Source: Patescibacteria group bacterium
Lineage (GTDB): Bacteria; Patescibacteria; ABY1; UBA10025; JAHIVO01
Reading direction: 5' to 3'
DNA: 64,000 nucleotides
NCBI GenBank assembly: GCA_028718605.1
Contig: JAQULM010000002.1
Span: 248,001 to 312,000, forward strand
In this document: in pieces, positions 1 to 7,814 of the stretch
How the letters are laid out: every line of letters begins with the position of its first letter
Numbering within the stretch: position 1 is the first letter of the stretch
Notes under the pieces: model-generated
Database searches by the model: none
What the model saw: the letters and a program-made list of their open reading frames with translations, nothing else
Told to the model about the DNA's origin: nothing
Made by a program: the position numbers and the translations under genes

Positions 1-220
1 CGTGGGTGATAGACGAATTCAACGTTCATATTCACGTTTCCTCCACGCCCACACGGTAAAAACCAGCGGGACTTTGTTTGTTTTTTCTTCTGCCCGAACC
101 GTTGTGGTCCAAGCTTTTTCCCATGTTTCAATCTGCGAAAGATTTCACAAACTGAAATTGAGAGAGGAGACAGACAAGCGTGCGGGCCCGTCTGCCTCCC
201 CATAAGGCCATCTGGTTGTG
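1..220. other. Window edge, no supported gene
   Basis: No coding frame here has convincing protein-like content. An imperfect inverted repeat at about 165-199 (GGAGACAGAC pairing with GTCTGCCTCC) lies just beyond the 3' end of the minus-strand gene that ends at 221. It could act as that gene's terminator, because T-rich sequence follows it on the minus strand. Confidence 0.3.
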
Positions 221-691
221 CTAACCAGCGGCCTCCCATTCTTTCACTCGCCGCTCAATCGCAGCGGCGACCTCGGGGAGGGCTTCATCCCCTCGCCCGT
301 AACCAATGAGAGGGGCGATTTCCCTCCCATCAGTAATTTCTAGGCTGACTCGCATCTTTCGACGCGAGAACCTCTCGTCCACCCACCGGAGGCGGATGCC
401 TATTGGCCGCCACCAGGTGGTTCCGTCACTATGTGTAAGCCCCCCTAAGCGGAGCCGTACATACGTTCCACCTGGCCACCAATAATCGATGACTAGGCAG
501 TCGTCGAAGTCCCATTGGTCCTTCAACTCCTCTGGTAGAGGAGCTCCCCGCAGCGTTATCCGCCGCGGATTATTCAAATTTTTGGGCAGCACTTGGCCCA
601 AAAATTCGTTCCGGCGTAGCCTTGCGACCACGCCTGAAATTGTAAATATCCCCTCCCAAGCTGGGAATGGGATCGATATGGTAGCTTTCAT
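221..691 (-). CDS. Hypothetical protein, 156 aa
   Basis: I do not recognise this protein. It has no signal peptide, membrane segment or cysteine cluster. The middle is rich in Trp and Arg (for example DYWWPGGTYVRLRLGG and TTWWRPIGIRLRW), which reads as a compact beta-rich soluble domain, and the last 25 residues look helical. A G-rich stretch about 8 bases upstream of the ATG supports the start at 691. A 7-bp perfect hairpin (712-730) sits in its leader. It stands alone: upstream is more than 1 kb of non-coding DNA, and a hairpin lies past its stop. The call as a gene rests on the clean open frame, the ribosome site and the balanced composition. Confidence 0.55.
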   Translation of the reverse strand: MKATISIPFPAWEGIFTISGVVARLRRNEFLGQVLPKNLNNPRRITLRGAPLPEELKDQWDFDDCLVIDYWWPGGTYVRLRLGGLTHSDGTTWWRPIGIRLRWVDERFSRRKMRVSLEITDGREIAPLIGYGRGDEALPEVAAAIERRVKEWEAAG

Positions 692-1166
692 ACGCTACCC
701 CCCTTGTTTTTCGGCAACAGCTGGTTGCCGAGGGTTTTTGTTCCACCCCAACCCGTAATTGGGTGGGCTGTTTCTTTCATTTTTCAAGTTGGTTTCCCAA
801 CTGCAACCCCCACTACCATGAGTAATGGAGGCGCGCACTTAGGGCTAGGCCGCGTCTCGTTCACCGTGTTCCCGTGCCGCGAACTTGTATATGCGGCAGG
901 GGAATTTTGGATTCCTGACAACGGACTAGCTGGTCGGCTTGAGATTTTCCATTAACCTCTCTCCTCATTGATCCGTTTCCTGACCGGTACAAGCAATGGT
1001 CGGGTGGCGGATCCTATAATTCCAAATGGAAAACTTCAAACACTGACATGGTCCTTCATAGCTTTATGCGAAGAAGGACAAAAGAACATAACAAAAGAAC
1101 GATCACTCTATTTTTGAGTGTACTCGGGAGACAAAAGCTGTTTTCTCCCGGATACACCCGCCAATA

Positions 1167-1204
1167 TAAAACGGGCCCAATCACTTTATGAGAGAGCCCG
1201 TTTT
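1167..1204. terminator. Hairpin, probable intrinsic terminator
   Basis: TAAAACGGGC (1167-1176) pairs with GCCCGTTTTA (1195-1204), a perfect 10-bp stem with an 18-nt loop. The A-run and T-run are part of the stem, so it could terminate transcription on either strand. No protein gene ends here, which suggests it belongs to a non-coding transcript in this region. Confidence 0.5.
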
Positions 1205-1370
1205 ATTGACTGGATATTGTCATAGATAAAAAAATAATCTACAACGCTCTCAATGGCTTTCGCCACTGTGGTCACCATGTCCATTTCCTCTCCAAAACGG
1301 ACGAAGGCGCTCTCTCCACGCAGCCCCGAGCGATTCCCTGGGCTGCGGTACACTATTTAATTTTCAAATT

Positions 1371-1600
1371 GCTACCCTCTCCTCTCGGTTGATACTCTTC
1401 ACTGGTTTCTCCCGCATGCCTGCGGGAGAAGGACACTGACGAGTATCGCCGTACATCCGTCCGTGGTATATCGAGGGCTACCTCTCTCCTGCCGTAACCC
1501 TCAATATATCAGCTGGAAATGGATGGACAGTGATGAGCCTGCGTAGCTGGCCGTCTCCTGTTAGATAACCGGCTATCACGTATGGCTTTCAGTGCGATGT
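1371..1600. ncRNA. Candidate structured RNA, family unknown
   Basis: Nested complementary segments: GATACTC (1391-1397) with GAGTATC (1441-1447), enclosing TTCTCCCGC/GCGGGAGAA; then TATATCGAGGG (1467-1477) with CCCTCAATATA (1498-1508), enclosed by a TCCGTCC/GGATGGA helix; then GATAACCGGCTATC (1564-1577). I tested it by eye against RNase P, tmRNA, SRP RNA and T-box signatures and saw none. The transcribed strand is uncertain. Confidence 0.35.
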
Positions 1601-1752
1601 AAGGTGCTTTGGCGAAAGAACAAATTTTTTACGTAACAGGGCAGTATATACCTATGTACTTTTTATGTCAATCTCTATTGCCACAACTTATACACTAAAC
1701 GTTATTAATCATTGATAATAGTATTATTCGCACTCAATTTATTGAATATATA

Positions 1753-1793
1753 TGTCAAAAATATTTGACATTGATTATGAAGCATGCTATTAT
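1753..1793 (+). promoter_or_regulatory. Sigma-70 promoter with overlapping palindromic operator
   Basis: TTGACA at 1765-1770, a 17-nt spacer and TATTAT at 1788-1793 form a near-consensus promoter for the TrmB-type gene at 1828. The palindrome TGTCAAA-AATA-TTTGACA (1753-1770) covers the -35 box, so a bound regulator would block RNA polymerase. Autoregulation by the downstream gene product is an inference. Confidence 0.75.
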
Positions 1794-1827
1794 TACCCTA
1801 CTGATTGAGTATTAATCCGCTTTTTCT

Positions 1828-2601
1828 ATGCCAACCCCCACTAACCTGGCTGTACTGTTATCCACAGTCGGCCTTGAACCAAAAGAAGCTCTGGTCTATG
1901 AGGCCTTATTGGGATTGGGGAAAACGGGCATAGGCCAGCTCCTCAACCGCGTGCCGTACAAGCGCGGCAATACCTACGTCCTGGTGTATTCCCTGATAAA
2001 GAAAGGCTTGGTAGCGGAAATTGAAGAACACGGCCGGAAGGTATTCGTTGTCGAGCCCCCGGACCGTCTTATGGCGCTTGTTGAAGAGCGCCAAAAAGAC
2101 ACGGCTCGCCAGCAGCAAACCCTGGACCGTGCGCTCCCCGATCTTCTATCACGCTACCGGCTCGCGATGAACAAACCAGGCGTACGGTACTTCGAAGGCA
2201 GGGAAGGAATCATAAAAATCTACGAAGAGCTGCTCGCAAATAACCTGCCGATCGACAGCATCGAAGAAAAAGGCGACCTTGTCGCGTACCTCCCAGATTA
2301 TGCCCCGGAGTACGTGCGCAAACGAATCGCGAAAAAACTATTTAATCGCGTTATCTCTCCAGATTCAAATTCATTGAACAAAACAGATCCGGCCAAATTC
2401 ATCGAAGCCCGGCTCGCTCCTGCAGCGCGATTCCCGTTTCGCATGGACATCAAAATTAGCGGGAACAAAGTCTCACTGATTACGTTCCAAAAAGAAGACG
2501 CTGTCGGCGTACTCATCGACAATCCTGAGATCGCTGCCAACTTCCACATCCTCTTCGAATTCCTCTGGGGCCTTATGCCGCACGCTGCGACCGCTGTATA
2601 A
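1828..2601 (+). CDS. TrmB-family transcriptional regulator
   Basis: A 257-residue DNA-binding regulator. Residues about 5-75 form a winged helix-turn-helix of the TrmB type (GLEPKEALVYEALLGLGKTGI...RGNTYVLVYSLIKKGLV), followed by a helical linker rich in Glu and Gln and a C-terminal domain of about 140 residues that would be the sensor. TrmB proteins typically bind inverted repeats and respond to sugars or other small molecules; this one's ligand is unknown. There is no Shine-Dalgarno sequence and the leader is short (about 28 nt), which fits the leader-poor style of this genome. A palindrome overlaps its own promoter. Its 3' end overlaps the convergent 1021-residue gene by 29 bp. Confidence 0.8.
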   Translation: MPTPTNLAVLLSTVGLEPKEALVYEALLGLGKTGIGQLLNRVPYKRGNTYVLVYSLIKKGLVAEIEEHGRKVFVVEPPDRLMALVEERQKDTARQQQTLDRALPDLLSRYRLAMNKPGVRYFEGREGIIKIYEELLANNLPIDSIEEKGDLVAYLPDYAPEYVRKRIAKKLFNRVISPDSNSLNKTDPAKFIEARLAPAARFPFRMDIKISGNKVSLITFQKEDAVGVLIDNPEIAANFHILFEFLWGLMPHAATAV

Positions 2602-5600
2602 CTGTTTGCTCAACACCGCCATGCGCGTTAAGGCTACGGAGGTACTCCGCATTACCCGCGACAGCATCGAGCCGCACCAACCGGCAGCCCGGTTCGAGCA
2701 TTTTTGACATCTGCCCACCGTCAAGCGGCCCATTGCTGATAAGCACAGCAAGCGGTGCATCCGTCGTTTTGTAGTCCTCGCCTTTGATACCGGGGCCTTG
2801 CACGATGTAGATTTCTGGTTCCGCTGGAATGACGCCCTGGCGAGCTAACTCATTCAGTTCTTGCTGAACGCCTTGGAGCTCTGCGATGCGGTAGTACCGC
2901 CCAAAATTTTCACGGACATTATCGTCCAAATACATGCCACCCGTCTTCAGCTTCTTCACCACATCTACTATGAACTTTCCGTACTTTTCCCGGTCCACAT
3001 AAACAGTTGACCGCACGCCAAGTGCCACGTCAATCTGCCCATCGCGCAGTTTATTTACTTCCGAAAAATCTCCTAACATAACACCTGCCGGATGGGCATT
3101 GAGGAGTTCATATACATCCTGCTCGTCAAAATCATCACGCAAATATTTTTCAACCTCGCGAATTAACAGCTGGCGCGCATCCTGCCATACTGCCGTTTGG
3201 CGTGCTACCTCGAACTTTTGAGCATATATCGGGCCATCCGGCGTTTCTATCGCCTGGCTCGTCGGCACCGCCTCGGCGTCCTGCATTTTTTTGCCGGAAT
3301 CTTTTAAGTGCTTTTTCAAAGCATTAGGATCGCGGACAATGTCGCTCTGGACATCCTGGTTGTACTCAATTTTGCCAGCCGCTGTCTGGCCGGCTTTTAT
3401 GAGGATAGTTCGTTTTACATACTCAACCAGAGACTGCCGATCCTGTTCCTTGAGTTCCTTGCCAAGTGCGACTTCAATTTTGTCAAAATCAATCAACCGT
3501 TGTATGGGCCCCGCCAGATCATAATACAGCGCATCACTCATGGCGAATTCAGTGAAATTATCCGCTGCACCGGATAACCGTAATTTGTGTTTGGCCAAAC
3601 CGCTGCCCGGCCCGAACTCGAGCAGAGTCTTTTTGCCATCGCCCTGGCCGCTCTGGCCTGCTCCCCTGAGCACTTCCGCCACATTTACGCCTAAACGCTG
3701 ATTGTACTCCTCCGGTTGACGGTCAACTTTCCAGTACAATTCCGGCATCGGCCTGAGTTTGCCCATTGCATTCAATGCGCGCAAATAGATTGCTTCACTC
3801 GGCTGTTCCGATCCTCCGATGCTCTGCATGACCATTTCTTGGGCGCGCTCATACTCCGCCAAATCAACGTTATCCCGCGTGAGAAGCTCCGCAATCTTCA
3901 TAAATTGTACTCTCAAAACTTCATGAAATGCGGTTTCTTTTTTTAGTTCGGCTATAACTTCACTGACATCGAGACCCCCCTGTTCCATTTTATTAAAACT
4001 TTCTTTCAATAAATCTTTCGCGCGCACCATCAAACACTCATATATTTCTTGCTGGGACAGCGTAGCACCAGCAGGTACTCGTGATAATTCTCCCACTAAC
4101 TTCTCGCTTTTTTCACGTGCGTTATGAGTCAACGCCGCAAATTCTTTAAAAATAATCTGAACTTCTTCGGGTTTCATTTTTTTCCCAAGTTCAAGTATTC
4201 TTTCGCCCATCGACGGATCGAATTCGGTAGACAAAAAAGTTGTCATGCCGTCGTTGCCATACCGTTTGGTAAATTCCATTACAGGCTTGGCCTCTTCAGC
4301 CCCCCGCCTCTTAATAAATTTCAGAAAATAATTTTGCTCGGGAAGCGTAAGCTGTGAAAGCTCGACGCCAAAATCTTGATGGATTTGCTCCCGCATCGGG
4401 CCACTTTGCAAATACTCATAATCAAAAAGGGTCTGCATGTCAGCTTCTTTGTCTGACGGACCTTTCCCGCTCCTTGACAGTGTTATGTCTGGTACTTCCA
4501 GTTTTTTTAGAAAAAATCCCGCTCTCTGGGACAGCAAACCCCTGTGCTTTATAACGTCTTCCCTGGACGGACTCCACTCAAGATACTGCAATCCACTGGC
4601 TCGTGCCGCCTTAATTGCCTCCTCCGGGGGCATCATGTGTTCTTCGTGCTCCCGAAGTTCAAGTTGCACAGACTTAATCTCTGGGTAATCGTCCGGATCG
4701 GAAATCGCCAATCTCCCGTCATGCCTAAAGCTACCAAAACGCTGCGGTGCTATAGCAAACGCGTTATTATCGTTCCGATGATACTCACCACTCTCCATTT
4801 CTGACAGTAGCTGCCTCGCCCTGCTATTCAGAAGATAGCTTCCCTCATTCTTTTCAGCCACTGCCCGGAGAACGCTGATTAACGTTTCCTTTATTTTCAC
4901 TTCGGAGAACTGCGCGTTATCAGAATACGCATGCAACTGTCTAATAAATTCAAGCCATCTTCCCGTGCGGTTAAAATTATTGCTATTTTTAAAGTCGAGG
5001 CTTCCCTTAAAAGCCTTTTCATAGTTGAAAAAGGAAGCTAGATAATTCATCGCATCAACGGAAGTTGCTTTAAATTCGGGGGACACGTCGGGTCGCCAGT
5101 TCATATCTGCCATCCCGTTGAGTAGTAAATCATTATTTATCGTCTGGCCGTTTTGTGATAACACTTTCCAGTACGCTTCAGCTTGCTCGGGATACTCAAA
5201 ATACAGCTCCCGCAACACCGTAAATGATTTATCGACCGAGGATGACGTATCCTTGTCATTATCGCGGCGAAAATCACCATGCAGCTGCACCGCATTTTCC
5301 ATTTCGCAACAGAACGACCACAATTCCGTTTCTTTAATGTTGTTTTCCCTCGCTAGCTGAAAACCTCGGCTCATGATTACCCTAAAAACCGATTCAGGAA
5401 GCTGATGTCGCCGTCCCGCTATTTCGTCAAATAAAAATAAAAACTTCCTATACCCTCGTACATCAAGGGAGGAAATCATTGCACATGCTTCTGAATAGTC
5501 GTCCTTATCTTCAACATCACCAGATACTAATAACTCCAGTGCTTTTTTTTCGACCGGCATGTCTTGCTCGCCCTCGTGCAATTCCTCCGAAACTTGCTGA

Positions 5601-5638
5601 TGGCGGATATCATTATTGATTTCCATGCCCGCTCTCAT
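2573..5638 (-). CDS. Large unknown protein with methyltransferase-like C-terminal part
   Basis: A 1021-residue protein of unknown function, hydrophilic throughout and without signal peptide or membrane span, so probably cytoplasmic. The N-terminal two thirds are mostly charged helices. Around residue 680 there is a LLEFGPGSG stretch, which resembles motif I (the SAM-binding loop) of class I methyltransferases. Later stretches (VMLGDFSEV, DVVKKLKTGGMYLDDNV) fit the rest of such a fold. Whether it methylates anything cannot be judged from sequence. An internal ATG 12 nt downstream (5626) is an equally good start. A TGGTAAGAT extended -10 (minus strand, 5664-5672) lies upstream. Very long single-gene transcript, convergent with the TrmB gene. 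Confidence 0.65.
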   Translation of the reverse strand: MRAGMEINNDIRHQQVSEELHEGEQDMPVEKKALELLVSGDVEDKDDYSEACAMISSLDVRGYRKFLFLFDEIAGRRHQLPESVFRVIMSRGFQLARENNIKETELWSFCCEMENAVQLHGDFRRDNDKDTSSSVDKSFTVLRELYFEYPEQAEAYWKVLSQNGQTINNDLLLNGMADMNWRPDVSPEFKATSVDAMNYLASFFNYEKAFKGSLDFKNSNNFNRTGRWLEFIRQLHAYSDNAQFSEVKIKETLISVLRAVAEKNEGSYLLNSRARQLLSEMESGEYHRNDNNAFAIAPQRFGSFRHDGRLAISDPDDYPEIKSVQLELREHEEHMMPPEEAIKAARASGLQYLEWSPSREDVIKHRGLLSQRAGFFLKKLEVPDITLSRSGKGPSDKEADMQTLFDYEYLQSGPMREQIHQDFGVELSQLTLPEQNYFLKFIKRRGAEEAKPVMEFTKRYGNDGMTTFLSTEFDPSMGERILELGKKMKPEEVQIIFKEFAALTHNAREKSEKLVGELSRVPAGATLSQQEIYECLMVRAKDLLKESFNKMEQGGLDVSEVIAELKKETAFHEVLRVQFMKIAELLTRDNVDLAEYERAQEMVMQSIGGSEQPSEAIYLRALNAMGKLRPMPELYWKVDRQPEEYNQRLGVNVAEVLRGAGQSGQGDGKKTLLEFGPGSGLAKHKLRLSGAADNFTEFAMSDALYYDLAGPIQRLIDFDKIEVALGKELKEQDRQSLVEYVKRTILIKAGQTAAGKIEYNQDVQSDIVRDPNALKKHLKDSGKKMQDAEAVPTSQAIETPDGPIYAQKFEVARQTAVWQDARQLLIREVEKYLRDDFDEQDVYELLNAHPAGVMLGDFSEVNKLRDGQIDVALGVRSTVYVDREKYGKFIVDVVKKLKTGGMYLDDNVRENFGRYYRIAELQGVQQELNELARQGVIPAEPEIYIVQGPGIKGEDYKTTDAPLAVLISNGPLDGGQMSKMLEPGCRLVRLDAVAGNAEYLRSLNAHGGVEQTVIQRSQRAA

Positions 5639-5718
5639 AAACTTGCAATTATTTGCTACCTACATCTTACCACCTTTAACGATACATAATATATATATTT
5701 TTTCTTACTGTCAATGTC

Positions 5719-5727
5719 TGCTATAGT
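5719..5727 (+). promoter_or_regulatory. Extended -10 promoter of uvrB
   Basis: TGCTATAGT is an extended -10 (TG-N-TATAGT) with no good -35 box. It ends only 9 nt before the uvrB ATG at 5737, so the transcript would be nearly leaderless. I saw no LexA-type operator. Confidence 0.5.
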
Positions 5728-5736
5728 GTACATGCT

Positions 5737-7725
5737 ATGGAATTCAAACTCCAATCAAAATTCAAACCAACCGGCGACCAACCCCGTGCCATTAAACAGC
5801 TCGTTGCTGGCCTGAACAAGGGCTACTCGCACCAGACCCTGCTCGGGGTGACCGGCTCGGGCAAGACGTTCACCATGGCCAACGTGATCCAGAAGGTGCA
5901 GAAACCCACGCTGGTGATTTCGCATAACAAGACGCTCGCCGCGCAGCTCGCGTCCGAATTCCAGGACTTTTTTCCTGAAAATTCCGTCAATTACTTCGTT
6001 TCATACTACGACTACTACCAGCCCGAGGCGTACATTCCCCGCACCGACACGTACATCGAGAAAGAAACGCAGCTCAACGAGGAAATTGACCGGCTGCGGC
6101 ACGCGTCAACGACAGCGCTGCTCTCGCGCGACGACGTCATCATCGTCGCGTCCGTGTCCTGCATCTACGGCCTGGGATCACCGACTGAATACAAGCAGGA
6201 TGTACTCAAGCTTGAAAAAGGGTCATCCCTCAAGCGCGATATAATCCTCCATGCGCTCGTGAACATCCGGTACCAACGTACCCAATCAGATCTCTGGCGC
6301 AGCAAGTTTCGCGTTGCCGGCGACGTACTTGAAGTATTCCCGGCGTATTCGGAGAATAATTTTTTCCGGATCGAATTCTACGGCGATACCATTGAAAAAA
6401 TCAGCGAGGTCGATTCCCTCACGAGAAAAACACTCGCAACGATGGACGCTGTCGATATTTATCCCGCAAAGCACTACCTCGCACCCGACGAAACGATGAA
6501 ACGGGCGCTCCAGCAAATCGCGGCAGACCTCGATACCCAGGTTGCGCGGCTAAAAAAAGAAAACAAGCTTCTCGAAGCGCAGCGCCTGGATCAACGGACG
6601 CGGTACGACCTGGAAATGATCAAGGAAATCGGGTACTGCAACGGCATCGAGAACTACTCGCGGTATTTCGACGGCAGGAAGCCGGGCCAGCCGCCATTTA
6701 CCCTCATTGACTTCTTCCCTGACGACTTTCTGACAATCATCGATGAATCGCACATGTCCGTGCCCCAAATACGCGGCATGTATTTCGGCGACCGTTCACG
6801 CAAGGAAACGCTCGTCAGCTTCGGGTTCCGGCTGCCGGCAGCGCTCGATAACCGGCCGCTGAAATACGAGGAGTTCGCCAAAAAAATGAAGCAAACGGTG
6901 TACACATCGGCAACACCGACTGACTATGAGCGTGAAATGTCCCAACAGGTCGTCGAGCAGATCATCCGGCCGACCGGGCTCCTGGACCCGACGATTGAGG
7001 TCAAACCAACGGAAAACCAGATCGACGACTTAATCGCGGAAATCAAGGCGCGAGTCGCGAAAAAACAGCGCGTGCTCGTAACAACACTCACGAAACGCAT
7101 GGCCGAGGACCTCACTGATTATCTCGCTGACTTGGAAATCAAGGTACAATACCTGCACTCCGAGGTGGATACCATGGAACGGCTGGAAATACTGCGCGAC
7201 CTGCGTTCTGGCGCGTACGACGTCGTCGTTGGTATCAACCTGCTGCGCGAAGGCTTGGACCTACCCGAGGTGTCACTGATCGCTATCCTGGACGCTGACA
7301 AGGAAGGTTACCTCCGCTCTGACACTGCCCTGATTCAAACCATGGGCAGGGCTGCGCGCCACGTCGAAGGGCACATCATCATGTACGCTGACAAAGTAAC
7401 GGACTCCATGCGCCGCGCGATCCACGAAACAAACCGCCGCCGCACGATCCAACGGGGGTACAACGAGGAACATGGCATTACGCCCCAATCAATCACCAAG
7501 GCAATCAAGGAAACACGGCTTGCCGGCGCGAAAGCTGCTGCCCCGGAAACGGCGAAATTTCCGCTTAAGGACATCCCGCGGGAAGAGATCTCGCACCTCA
7601 TCGCCGACCTCGAATCGCACATGGAGATTGCCGCGAGGAATTTAGAGTTTGAGAAAGCAGCAGCCATCCGCGACCAGCTTCAGCTTCTCAAAAATACATC
7701 AGCACGTAAAAAACGCCGGCGATAA
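5737..7725 (+). CDS. uvrB: Excinuclease ABC subunit B
   Basis: UvrB, the DNA-damage verification helicase of nucleotide excision repair; it is loaded by UvrA and then recruits UvrC. At 662 aa it has the usual length. Visible features in order: Walker A GVTGSGKT (37-44), the damage-probing beta-hairpin with YYDYYQPEAYIPRTDTYIEKE (about 88-108), the DESH helicase box (about 336-339), helicase motifs V/VI (GINLLREGLDLPEVSLI and QTMGRAARHVEG), and the C-terminal UVR motif (about 620-655) that contacts UvrC. No uvrA or uvrC is in the window. There is no Shine-Dalgarno sequence and the leader is very short. Confidence 0.98.
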   Translation: MEFKLQSKFKPTGDQPRAIKQLVAGLNKGYSHQTLLGVTGSGKTFTMANVIQKVQKPTLVISHNKTLAAQLASEFQDFFPENSVNYFVSYYDYYQPEAYIPRTDTYIEKETQLNEEIDRLRHASTTALLSRDDVIIVASVSCIYGLGSPTEYKQDVLKLEKGSSLKRDIILHALVNIRYQRTQSDLWRSKFRVAGDVLEVFPAYSENNFFRIEFYGDTIEKISEVDSLTRKTLATMDAVDIYPAKHYLAPDETMKRALQQIAADLDTQVARLKKENKLLEAQRLDQRTRYDLEMIKEIGYCNGIENYSRYFDGRKPGQPPFTLIDFFPDDFLTIIDESHMSVPQIRGMYFGDRSRKETLVSFGFRLPAALDNRPLKYEEFAKKMKQTVYTSATPTDYEREMSQQVVEQIIRPTGLLDPTIEVKPTENQIDDLIAEIKARVAKKQRVLVTTLTKRMAEDLTDYLADLEIKVQYLHSEVDTMERLEILRDLRSGAYDVVVGINLLREGLDLPEVSLIAILDADKEGYLRSDTALIQTMGRAARHVEGHIIMYADKVTDSMRRAIHETNRRRTIQRGYNEEHGITPQSITKAIKETRLAGAKAAAPETAKFPLKDIPREEISHLIADLESHMEIAARNLEFEKAAAIRDQLQLLKNTSARKKRRR

Positions 7726-7761
7726 ACCGCTCTGTCGTTGAACCGCGGAACACCGTCTTTG

Positions 7762-7813
7762 TCGCAAAGAAAAAGAGCCGCCCGGTACATTCCTATGTAC
7801 ACATAAGCGGCTC
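7762..7813 (-). terminator. Terminator of the sigma-factor operon
   Basis: GAGCCGC (7775-7781) pairs with GCGGCTC (7807-7813), with GTACAT/ATGTAC pairing further up. On the minus strand the stem is followed by TCTTTTTCTTT. It begins two bases past the stop of the sigma gene. uvrB ends 50 nt away on the other strand, so it may serve both. Confidence 0.75.
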
Positions 7814-7814
7814 G

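Larger units (their letters stand above)
692..1827. other. Long structured non-coding region
   Basis: More than 1.1 kb without a convincing gene. It holds a 7-bp hairpin at 712-730 followed by T5, a stem GATCCG (970-975)/CGGATC (1008-1013), a terminator-like hairpin at 1167-1204, a hairpin CAGCCC/GGGCTG near 1321-1345, and a strongly foldable block at 1371-1600. The sequence CTCTCCT recurs at 957-965, 1377-1383, 1482-1490 and (as GTCTCCT) 1553-1559, each time next to or inside a stem. On the minus strand these read as purine-rich AGGAGAG stretches, one of them just before a tiny frame ATG...TAG at 926-952. Confidence 0.5.

Noticed and set aside
2..205. 67-codon frame at the window edge
   Set aside because: No ribosome site can be seen, composition is not protein-like, and the frame ends in an inverted repeat.
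1371..1600. RNase P RNA, tmRNA or T-box leader
   Set aside because: None of the diagnostic motifs of these RNAs is present on either strand.
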